Of a DNA stretch of 64,000 bases, positions 35,590 through 45,634 are shown one piece after another (position 1 is the first letter of the stretch; each line of letters starts with the position of its first letter). Both the position numbers and the translations under genes were made by a program. The notes under the pieces are model-generated. The model had not been told where the DNA came from. It saw only the letters and a list, made by a program, of their open reading frames with translations, and made no database searches. The DNA comes from Diphasiastrum complanatum. Its lineage: Eukaryota; Streptophyta; Lycopodiopsida; Lycopodiales; Lycopodiaceae. The stretch spans positions 19,914,925 through 19,978,924 of the forward strand of contig CM055103.1 of the NCBI GenBank assembly GCA_029204225.1, written 5' to 3'.

Positions 35590-36060
35590 CTCCTCGGATG
35601 AACCTCAACAACTTACTAATTACTTATGCTCCACAGTGTCATTCAACACAGGGAAGTTCAAGACCTACACATTACCATGGCCTATGCGATGAGATAGGTA
35701 TAGAGTTTTGGGAGGTACAACGTCACATGGGCAACTAATTGGGACAGGTCCCGGAAGATGTCCGCCGACACAACGAACGGAAGCAAGAAGCAGAATTTCA
35801 CGAGAGCCAACAAGAGATAATGGCACAACTACCGGAGCTGCAGCCACGTGCCCTGCGACTCTCAGACCTGCTCCCCCCTACCCAGCTAGCGAGGGTGAGG
35901 AAATATAGCGGATTGGAATTAACTTCACCGCTAAACAGCTGGCCATGGTCCGGGAAAGGGTCCTTCGTCGTCAGGCCAACCAGTAGGTCTTGTGGTTCCC
36001 TATAGTGAATGGCACAGTTTTGATGACCATTCACTCTTCTGGTGACCATTCACTCCCTAT
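35590..36060 (+). repeat. Repeat segment with coding-like stretch
   Basis: 35,590-35,700 matches the 113-bp unit of 38,385-38,705 (GGATGAACCTCAACAACTTA, CTAATTACTTATGC, GACCTACACA). The GC-rich 35,700-35,990 has coding character in shifting frames (for example QLPELQPRALRLSDLLPP; then INFTAKQLAMVRERVLRRQA). 35,985-36,040 (GGTCTTGTGGTTCCCTATAG, TGAATGGCACAG, CCATTCACTCTTCTGG) is repeated at 37,945-38,002. I do not recognise the element. Confidence 0.5.
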
Positions 36061-36106
36061 AGTGAATGGCATGGTTCTAATTACCATTCACCACTGTTAG
36101 CAGTAG

Positions 36107-37360
36107 TTTTGTTGCAGTTGTTTTCATCAAGCTACGAAATCGAGGACGCACACCACACAAGCACCTCAAAACACGCTAAACTGTTGGCCTTTTGTTTGGT
36201 TTGGGGTTTAGGGTTTAGGGAACAAACAACCAGGAGGAGGATATCAAAGATATTGTTGAGCAAGATTTGATGATGATGAGGAGTACAAGCCTTCAGTTAG
36301 CCAGGAAGAAAGTTCGAGCTCTTCCATAAGTCTAAAGTGTGGCAGAAGTATTGAAGTTGTTTGGTATATGACAGGGATGGTGTGAGTGAAAGTCAGTTAA
36401 AGCATGTTTTGCAATAAGAACACAATTTTAAAAGGTAGTTTTATGGGCTTCACTGCCCATTTCCTGAACTCAGACACCCAAGGAAGCAGCATATATCAGA
36501 CAATGATCAATACCCTTTTATCTGGATATTTGGCCAAAAAGCTATGCAAGAAAACAATGGTCAAAAAGGTCCTTCCAGTGCATGGAGATGATAGGAGTAG
36601 TTCTGACGCCAGTATGTACTCTCGGATTTTACCACATCATCAATTGCTCCATCTTCGACTCCACGTCAAACGTTTTTGGTGAGCCTCCAGAGACAACACC
36701 AATTGGATTCTGATCCATTGATCAAAAACCAGCTGGTGTTTTCTCTTAAAGCTCACCAAAAACGTTTGACGTGGAGTCAAAAACGGAACAATTAATGACG
36801 TGGTAAAATCCGAGAGTACATAAAGGCGACACAACCACTCCTTTCATCTGCATGCCCTGGAAGGACCTTTTTGACCATTGCTTTCTTGCATAGCTTCCTG
36901 GCCAAATATCCAGATGAAAGGGTATTGATCATTGTCTGATATATGTTGCTTCCTTTGGTGTCTGAGTTCAAAAAATGGGCAGTGAAGCCAAACCCTAAAT
37001 TATAAAACAGTTTAAAGCCAACAAAACTGTCTTTCAAACTCTGTATTGATTGCAAAATTTGCTCTAACTGGCTTTCATTCACACCATCTTTGTCATGTAC
37101 CAAGCAGCTTCAGTACGTCTGTCGCACTCTAAAGTTATGGAAGAGATCAAACTTTCTTCCTGGCTAACTGAAGGCTTGTACTCTTCATCATCATCAGAAT
37201 CTTGCTCAACAGTGTATTTAATGTCGGCCTTTTTGTTGTTTGTTTGCTAACCCTTGGCCCTAAACCATACGATAGGTCCACACTTTTGCGCGTTTTGATG
37301 GGCTTGTGTGGTGTGCGTCCTCAGTTCCATAGCTTGATGAAAACAACTGTAACAAAACAC
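36107..37360. repeat. Long inverted duplication (arms about 590 bp)
   Basis: 36,107-36,690 and 36,755-37,360 are reverse complements at high similarity by eye: CAGTTGTTTTCATCAAGCTA, GGACGCACACCACACAAGC, GTACAAGCCTTCAGTTAGCC, ATATATCAGACAATGATCAA, GGTCCTTCCAG and CTCCACGTCAAACGTTTTTG occur on opposite strands. The loop is only about 65 bp. The left arm lacks about 50 bp present in the right arm. On the minus strand the right arm has a 103-codon frame (37,103-36,792) with no known family. A transcript across it would form a long hairpin RNA. Confidence 0.85.
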
Positions 37361-37379
37361 ATTTTAAACTCCAAAAGTG

Positions 37380-37520
37380 ACACAGACGGCACCTGAAACA
37401 GACTCCGTTTGGATGAACGGGGCCGTCGAACAGAAGCTGCAAAAGTACTCCATTTTGCTAGACCTAATTGCGTGTCTCTCTCGTCGACAGGCCATTTTGA
37501 CCAAGCTTTCCAAAGAGCCA
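37380..37520 (+). repeat. Repeat also present at 38,985-39,105
   Basis: GGCACCTGAAACAGACTCCG, GGGCCGTCGAACAGAAGCTG, CTAATTGCGTGTCTCTC and GCCATTTTGACC recur, diverged, at 38,985-39,105 in the same orientation. Confidence 0.65.
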
Positions 37521-37859
37521 AGCAGAGATTGCTCTGTGCTGATAGAGGTAGCTATACTTCTTATAGGACTTTCAGTAGGATATTGTATATCAGAAGAATG
37601 TGGATAACCTTCTTGCAAACGCTATATCTGAGAAAACTGAACTATGGCAGAAATATTTAGGAACAAATCAGCTTTGGATCTGGATCTTTTTTATCAAGTT
37701 CCATGAAAAGTGTTGTCACAACCTGTATCACAAGAGAGGTCTTCGTTCATTTCTACATTTGCCTATACCAATATCCTAATGAGAGAGTGTCTCAAGAGAT
37801 TGTCACTCATCTTACATGAGCTGTTGTGGGTGGTCATGGTCTGCTGACTCACTAACTTT

Positions 37860-38385
37860 GCCAAGTTGATTTGATTCGTATCGGCATAATTGGATTCGTA
37901 TCGACATAATAATGTCACTGCTGCAGCAAACCAGAATGGGATGATCGGTCTTGTGGTTCCCTATAGTGAATGACATAGTTCTGCTGACCATTCACTCTTC
38001 TGGCTAACATGGAGTAAAGAACAGCCCCAGCCGTATATGTGTTTTTTGTGCAATGCGTGCCTGGTGTATTGCAATGTAATGTATGTGTTTATGGAATGCT
38101 ATCTAGGAGGGGGTGTATTTCTGTGAAGTGCATCTGCTATCAATCTGCTCTCAATTTTTGTTTAATTGTGTATGATGATTATGGTTGTGGGGTTTATTGT
38201 TTCCATACCAAATCCGCTCTCTCTCTCTCTCTCATTTTGCACAGAGCAAGCCACTTTTAACCAACCATGAAAATTGCGTTATTCAAACCATTTCTAACTA
38301 GCCATTCAAATTTCACATACCTAACCATTTCTAACCAACCACGATAAACTGGCCATGAAATTATGCTAAAATGTATACAAGCTCT
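37860..38385 (+). repeat. Repeat segment partly duplicated at 39,270-39,630
   Basis: Begins with two TTGATTCGTATCG-like units (37,868, 37,890), then the copy of the 35,985 repeat. The stretch 38,165-38,370 (GATTATGGTTGTGG, (CT)n at 38,217, TTGCACAGAGCAAGCC, CCATTTCTAACTAGCCATTC) is similar to 39,310-39,620, which is the 3' flank of the hAT transposase gene. Confidence 0.5.
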
Positions 38386-38705
38386 CAAGACAGGAATCCA
38401 CAAGACCTACACACTACTATGTCTTATATGATGAGATCGGTTTCCCCTCGGATGAACTTCAACAGCTTACTAATTACTTATGCAAAATTGTGTCATTCAC
38501 TACAAAGAACCACGAGACCTACACACTACCATGTCTTATACGATGTGATCGGTTTCTCCTTGGATGAACTTCAATAGCTTACTAATTACTTATCAAAACT
38601 GTCATTCACTACAGGGAACCACGAGACCTACACACTAATATGGCTCGGTTGACGAGATCGGTTTCTCCCCGGATGAACTTCAACGACTTACTAATTACTT
38701 ATGCT
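38385..38705 (+). repeat. Three tandem copies of a ~113-bp repeat
   Basis: Each unit reads GACCTACACACTAxxATG, GATGAGATCGGTTTCxCCxC, GGATGAACTTCAACAGCTTA and CTAATTACTTATGC, then TGTCATTCACTACA. A fourth, isolated unit is at 35,590-35,700 and a partial one (ACTAATTACTTATGGC) near 38,790. Confidence 0.8.
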
Positions 38706-39460
38706 TCTTGGTTTCCAAGGGGAGGCTCAAACTTGAGACCAAAGAAACTTTGGATGTCAAGATAACCAATTGAGCCAACACCCTTGAGTTACTAATTACT
38801 TATGGCACAGTATCGACACGGGGGCCTTGAAACATCTCCCAATTTTCAAGTCCGGACCGGACACAGTGTCCTTGAAGCCCTGTTTAACGTCGAACTTCAG
38901 AGGGACGTTTTGGGCCGGCCAGCCGACCGTTCCTCGTCCTATCTGTTCCTACAGGTTCCTATTGAGGTTGTCCACTGGCCGAAACAGACAGCACCTAAAA
39001 CGGATCCCGTTTGGAGAAACTGGGCCGTCGAACAAAAAGCTGCAAAACTAGTCCATTTCGCGTGACCTAATTGCGTTTCTCTCCTGTCGAAACGCCATTT
39101 TGACCGAATGATACCCGAATCGAGCCAGGCCCGATCCGTTGGGTTCGTATCGGGATCACAAATCTATGGATTGTATTCCTGGACCATTAATGCATTCTAC
39201 ACAAGTTTAAGTGAATGCTACACAAGTGTTGCACATACATGTAGTGCAATGCCTATAACACAATGAAGACGTGGGGTTGATGATGTTTATGGTTGTGGTT
39301 ATGATGATTATGGTTGTGGCTTGTTTTGATAGTTGTGGGTTTATGATGATTTGTTAGGGTTTAGAGTGTTATGTTAATTGTGCCATTTGTTAGGGTTTTA
39401 GCGTGTTATGTTGAATGGTTGAACATGATGCATATGTTATGAGAGAGATGCAGATGTGCT

Positions 39461-39463
<3 letters not shown>

Positions 39464-39522
<59 letters not shown>
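39464..39522. repeat. (CT)n microsatellite
   Basis: About 29 perfect CT units; on the minus strand a (GA)n tract about 155 bp downstream of the hAT coding end. Confidence 0.95.
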
Positions 39523-39525
<3 letters not shown>

Positions 39526-39675
39526 TTGCACGAAGCAAACCATTTCTAACTAACCATTCACAGAGCTAACCATTTGTAGGCCACCATGATAATAGCCATG
39601 ACACGAATAAACTGTAAAAAAATATATACATCTCATCTGATGCCAGTATACATGATAGTCTGTGTGTATCAATAT

Positions 39676-41765
39676 CTACAAGTCTGTGCTAAAAGAATCA
39701 TCCCTCTGCGTGCCAGATGCATCCTCAGGGGTGTCAAATACAAAGTCTGGCTGGGAGTCTGGAGGCATCTGGACTCCTCCAAGTCTGGGCCAACGCCTGC
39801 CAAGAGACGACTAGAAAAATCATCGGTGCGTTCCCTCTTGGCTTGGCCTACCTCTGGGTCTACTGGAAGGAACCCTCTGTGGTACACTCCTGCCTGGGGA
39901 TCTCCCTCTGCCATGAGGGGGTCTCTGAGAAAAACCGACTACCTGTGATGCTCTGAATCGTCTCTGCGCAATCTGTCTCTGGGCGGTAGCCTCTGTCTCC
40001 CTCGCAAACTCTGACCAGCCATCATCTGAAAGGGGGCGTGATGCGGGAGTACTTGGACCATCCCCTGCAAGGTCAACCGTCTCGTCTGAATCATATGTAG
40101 GCTCATCAAAGGAGGAGGGCAATGGAACGTCAGCAGGAAGGGGGGTGGTCTTATCGGTGTCAGCATCATCCTCGGGATCACCCCGCAGAGCACGTCGAAC
40201 AGCATCGTCTGGATCAACCTCTGGCTCTACCTCACGATCGGTCGCTGAAACCAGGCACTCATCGAGATTGACCTGCAGAAGTCAATCATTCGTGAGAATA
40301 GCCGAAGCAACCGTGAGGGCATTAAACTGAATGTCTTAAACTATTATGAAAGCAAACGATAGAGCATAGACATATACCTGCAAGAGTAGGGAGCCTACGC
40401 CTCCTACCCTCATGTTGTCCGTGATGCGTCGAACTACCCTGGTGTTGGTGTTGCAGTACACCATGTCATTGCATCGCTCAGTCGTCAGACGGTTCTGCCT
40501 ATTCGTGTGAACAAGGCTGAACGCTGACCAGTTCCGCTCGCACACGCAACCAGAACAGTCCTGCATTAAATGGCAACCACTCGAGTGAATACCAACCTTG
40601 TAGAGAAAACGCGAAAACTAGTTGGATGGATGAGATTAGACAACATACCTGTGAAAGGACTCAGAACGCGAGCGTCCTCAGGTCTGGTTGTCCAGCGCCG
40701 TAGCTCTCCCACCATGATACCGGCAAGAGCATGTTCTCTCGGACACGTGCAAGGTCCTCGCCGAACAGCCCTAGACAGTGCCTGCAGTTGAGCAGCGATG
40801 TGCGTGAGTACACTTGAGCTCGCACAGGGGAATTGAACGAATGACAGCGTACGACAGAGCAAGAGTTTACCTGTAACTGAGCCTCTGCTCCTCGAACCTG
40901 CTGTGGATACCAGTGTCGCTACTGAGGAGGCGGATGTATGAGAACCAGTCCACACACAGCTTGACACACTGCCTCTTGCTCTGAAACAACGGATGCAGTA
41001 TGTGGGCCACACTGTGAATGGGCCAGTGAAACTTATCTCATCGTCGCTGCCACAACCGCCTGATAGGCTCCAACCTGTGGACCATACCATGTGGAGGCAA
41101 CAATTACATATCATCGTGTTGCGGCAGCAAAATGAAACAGAGTGCGAAATGGAAGAAAGGATGGTGAGACGGAAAAAAAGTTATACCTGGAAGGGTCCAG
41201 TTCAGACCGCTGGAGAGACTCACCTATGCGGTCCATGAACTCGTAAATGAGGCCCATCGTGCACCCTCGCGATCAACGAGTCTCAAAACAGAGTAGATGG
41301 GGCGCATGACGTCCATCAGATGCTGCATATCCACCCTGAAGAGGATGTCGTGGAAGGCCATGCCCTCCAAGGTCGTGGATAGGTCCATGGAGGTGACCTC
41401 TGCAGAAGTAGCCATGCGCCGCAAATCACCCTTGAGCTTGTGTAGCCGCTCAAGCATGATGAACTGGTAGGCGAAGCGGGTGCGAGCGGGCTTCTTCAAG
41501 TCGAGCCTGCATTGACAAACAGAACGAGAGGCACACATGAAACGAGCCCAAAAAAAAGAAGCATATTGAACGAGCCAAAAAATAAGTAGCATCTTACCTG
41601 CTGAATGTGCGGAAAAGGGCAGTCATGTGGCGCTTGCGTGACGAAGTCCACAACCGCAAGTGCCCTAGTGAGAATCTCACTGACCCAAGGCAGGTGCCCG
41701 ATGGAATGCAGGATGACAGTATCAAAAGCAATAGGCGTATCGAAGGAGGGATTCTTATGAAAAGG
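39676..41765 (-). pseudogene. hAT-like transposase gene (DUF659 + hAT dimerisation), decaying
   Basis: Minus-strand exons, 5' to 3': about 41,765-41,598; 41,506-41,187; 41,074-40,871; 40,781-40,649; 40,560-40,378; 40,272-39,676, joined by GT-AG introns of 77-110 bp. Reading order: LHSIGHLPWVSEILTRALAV, KRHMTALFRTFS, KKPARTRFAYQFIMLERLHK (DUF659-like end), PIHSVAHILHPLFQSKRQC, MLLPVSWWESYGAGQPDLRT (RNase-H-fold/dimerisation entry), CERNWSAFSLVHTNRQNRL and ERCNDMVYCNTN (hAT C-terminal dimerisation), then an acidic, Arg/Gly-rich tail ending at TAG 39,676. Damage: in-frame TGA at 40,661 and 41,038, TGA at 39,820 and TAG at 39,811 within the last exon, and single-base frameshifts near 41,261 and 41,636. 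The 5' end is lost against the GCGTCCG/TA repeat block. Not functional as read. Confidence 0.85.
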
Positions 41766-41769
41766 CCCT

Positions 41770-41886
41770 GGATGCCTCCGCGTCCGGAAAAAAATTTCAA
41801 ATTTTGGACGGGGGTTGGACGCGTCCGGGTCCGGGCGTCGGACGCGGACGCGAAAAGCCCGCGTCCGGCCCGGACCCTCATGTTTG

Positions 41887-41924
<38 letters not shown>

Positions 41925-42250
41925 TTCAAAATCGTTCAGAATCATTCTCAAAATCGTTGAAAATTGTGCAGAACGCATTTTTCTGAATCGTTTTCACTTT
42001 CAAAAGCATTTTCAAATCGTTTTCAAGCGCGTTTCTCTGAATCGTTCAGAATCAAACGAAGTTGAAACACGTTTTTCTGGATCGTTTTCAATTTCAAAAG
42101 CGTTTTCTGAATCGTCTTTTTCAGAACTCGTTTTTAAGATCGTTTTCTGAACGGAACGGTCAGGAACCGTTTCTTAGTTGCTTTAGGAACGGAACTGAAC
42201 CATTCCGTTCCTAGAAACGGTTCTGTTCTGTTCCTAGGAACCATGGGTCC
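41770..42250. repeat. Composite palindrome block: GCGTCCG, (TA)n, AATCGTT, GGAACGG
   Basis: 41,775-41,880 has GACGCGTCCGGGTCCGGGCG and related units; 41,889-41,921 is (TA)n; 41,925-42,125 repeats AATCGTTCAGAATC, CGTTTCTCTGAATCGTT and CGTTTTCTGAATCG; 42,130-42,245 has GAACGGAACGGTCAGGAACC and CTAGAAACGGTTC. It abuts the truncated 5' end of the hAT gene. Several end-motif types lie side by side here. Confidence 0.6.
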
Positions 42251-42769
42251 CAGACATAAATTTAAATCAATCCATATTTTGACGACTGTATTTATTTTAT
42301 TTTGGAATTTTCAACACCATATAGCTAATTGAAGTCGAGTTCTCAAAAATACACCTGATGTTGTGACAAGCAAGCAGCAAGTATAAAGACATAGCAAACA
42401 GCGGTCACGAAGTTCCAAGGAATCTCTGTGGGTTGTCCACGGCTAAGGGCTTAGGATGCAGAGCTAGCATTTACCATATGCAGAGAACCGTTTAAATACA
42501 GAAAAAACCTACAGAATTGAATGCGACAAGAGAAGATAATACAGGATTAAAAGTTATTGATGTATTGTCAAAGAATGACCATTTGATTGTCAGAAAAAAG
42601 GCATCCACTACTTAGAATGGAAAAATAAGCATCCAAGGCGGCAAAATCAGTGTCTGTAAAGCCTGCAGTTGCACTAGAACTCTAAAATGTTTATGAGCTT
42701 TGCGATTGGAGTTAACATCCACTATTGACTTTTGTTTAAAGATGAAAACATAAACTCTGGCTTATAAGA

Positions 42770-45581
42770 TCAGTCCTTTTTCAGTTCCATGTACTCTCGG
42801 CGAATACCACTTGCATTAACAACCAGAAGCTCCATACTATCACCCTGACACAAAAAGCAGCAAATCAAGAAAGAAAATCCTAAAGTCTGCACCTGAAAAG
42901 AAACAATATTTTTTACAGAATACCAGTAGTAAATGCATGGGAAGATTTGATTCCTAAGCAGAGAATTCGTCAAAAATTCACAATGCACATACTGTGTAGA
43001 TGTCTCGTTCTGCAGCTGAAGCAAACGTATCTTTGATAAGGTCAATTGCCTCTGATTCTGTCAGGGAGGTTGCAGATTCCTGTAGACCAAAGGAATTTCA
43101 GGTATTTTCCCAGTAAGCATATCCAGACAATTAACTATAGCTTTTATGTTTTTTGAATTTTTGAAACTCTGAAAACGAAATTTGTAAGTCTAAACTGCAA
43201 ATCTGTAATTGAATACTTCAGCTTACAAATTTAACTGCTAGTAATTTTAGCTTCACTATTCAGAAATGTACAATATAGATCCATTGTTTTGTCGGATTCA
43301 CAGCAAGAACTTTAGGATGTCACCCAAAAGGATATGGCAAAACTAAGTAATACTAGAAGGATGCTGTGCCTAGCTCATATCAAATGCTCCAAATTAGCAA
43401 ACAGAGCATGCTATATTCACGAAATATACATTCTCATAACTACTACTTAGGGGATGAACCTGAAACAATTTGCAGCAGCACTTTCTTGGTGGCTATTGTG
43501 GGTTACAAAAAATTACACAACAAATTTTCAACACTTTCAATACTAAAGCGTGGGTAATATGAAATTAAAAAGAACACCCCATCAAAATAGTGAGATTTCT
43601 CATCAGAATAAGGAGATGCATACAGATTTAAACCATTTCGAAACTCTTGAAATCTTGAAGTTTTGAACAGCATAAAACTTTGAGGTGATGACTGCAATTG
43701 CGCAATGACCAAACTTGTTTTATGAATTCTTATACAAGAATTTTATTAAAATAAAAATGATCACATATAATCCGTCTCTAGGATAACTGAAAATTGTTTA
43801 TATTAGTAAACAACCATAGGGGGTTAAAATCTAGGCCTCAGCAAGTATAGTCGACTAAGCATGAGTTGGAAATTACAGTAACAATGAAGTTAGTTTGCTG
43901 GTTTTATGAATATTTATAAGAGACTGTTATTAAGAGCATGATCACATGTAATTTGTTTCCAGGATAACTAGAAATGGATAAAATCTGTGGCTACAATTTT
44001 AGTCAGCAGATTCAGAGCTTCTTGACCTTTAGACTTTTCAAGAAAATGTAGCACGGAATCTTACTCAACAAACCCAGCTGCCACGATGTGGCACTAAAAC
44101 CAATCTTACTTACAAATCAGCAAAGCACCAGGCTTGCTGCAAGATTTCAGCAGAGCTGAACCAGTTCGTCAATCATAAGCCAATTGCAAAATATGACCAT
44201 ATGATCAATACAGCCTGGTGACGACTTCAACAAAAAAGCAGACATTCAAGTTCTGGAATGTCTTGTACTTCATCTTTGGAAAGTGCAGTCAGTGGTTGCC
44301 AGCAAACACCAACATAAATGCATGAAGATGAGAGGCCTCAAATATTCAAGCTTTAAAAACTGTAATTTCTTCAAAGACATCAATCAACACATCGTACTAC
44401 ATCGTAATTAATTTTTATTTTGTTAGCTTCTTTCTCAGTAATCACTGTCTTAAATTTAAGTACTCAATAGGTGCTATCATAGCATAAATAACCATTCCTA
44501 AGGTTTTTTCTTAGGAATGGTTGTTCTCTTCCTAAGGAACGACTACTTAGGAACTGTTCCTTCAAAATAAAATAAAGGAAAAGTAATAAAAGAGTAGCAA
44601 GATCTCTGCTTTCTTTACACTAAAAATTGAAATGCGTCATACTGAGGAGTTTGAGTGCACTAAAACTTGGTCAATCAGTTAAGGGCTTCACAAAAATGGT
44701 ACCTAAGTATTGGTTACTTAGGCACTTGTGAGCTTACGAACACGAACACGAACAAGAACAAGAACAAGTCCAGAACGCTTTTTACTTAGGAACTCATGAA
44801 CTTACGAACTAAAAGAGTTCCTAAAAAAGCTTTTATTTGATATTAATACAGATGTTTTGCATTCCCATCTACAACATTGGTTGAGAGGAATCATTGTTCC
44901 ATTATCTAAATACATCATTCAATAGTTCTGCTAGTTTTATAAAAAGCTCCCAGTAAAGTTTGTCAAGTAACCATTTCTTATGCAACTTAGAAACTTATGA
45001 CCTTAGGAACAGGAACATGAACAAGATCAAATAGGAGCTTTTGAACATGAACAGGAACAAAAGATCATTTATTTATGGATTTTGGCAGAGATAAACAAAA
45101 GGAAAATTGCCCCATCTCTAAGTACTTATTGGATCTTCAAAGTCAGACTAAGGGTAATGATTTTCTGGGAAATGTACCTTGGAACCTGAAAGAGTACTCA
45201 GACCTAAAGATAAACAATCAAGAAATCATTCTATCTCTGAGTGCTTGATTAGGTCCATGTCCTGTATATAGGATTCGGCACAATCCTAGACTTGGATATC
45301 CAGTACTCCAATGTACGAAATTATTAGTTACGCCACGTCATTCCGGCCTAGGCTAGAAATGTAATTAATAACCTTGTGAGGGCCCAGGTGCTCTAATTGG
45401 ACCTAGGGAGCTTTTGCATGGTGATTGACAGCTTTTGTGCAAGAATAGGAGGTCAAATGCTTTTGATAGAATTGGAGGGATCCTAAAGGGAATCTATCTT
45501 TTTGTATAGTATAAAACCTAGTGGAACTCGCCCATCTCCTCATTCCAAATTCCTGTTTTCAAGAGCCAAAAATGTGACTCA

Positions 45582-45634
<53 letters not shown>

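Noticed and set aside
40145-40330. Plus-strand open frames over 39.6-41.2 kb
   Set aside because: These are antisense shadows of the hAT transposase gene, whose minus-strand reading shows conserved motifs and splice sites.
44490-44522. Perfect 13-bp hairpin as a microRNA precursor
   Set aside because: Stem too short for a plant MIR precursor and embedded in a GGAAC repeat cluster; kept only as a repeat feature.
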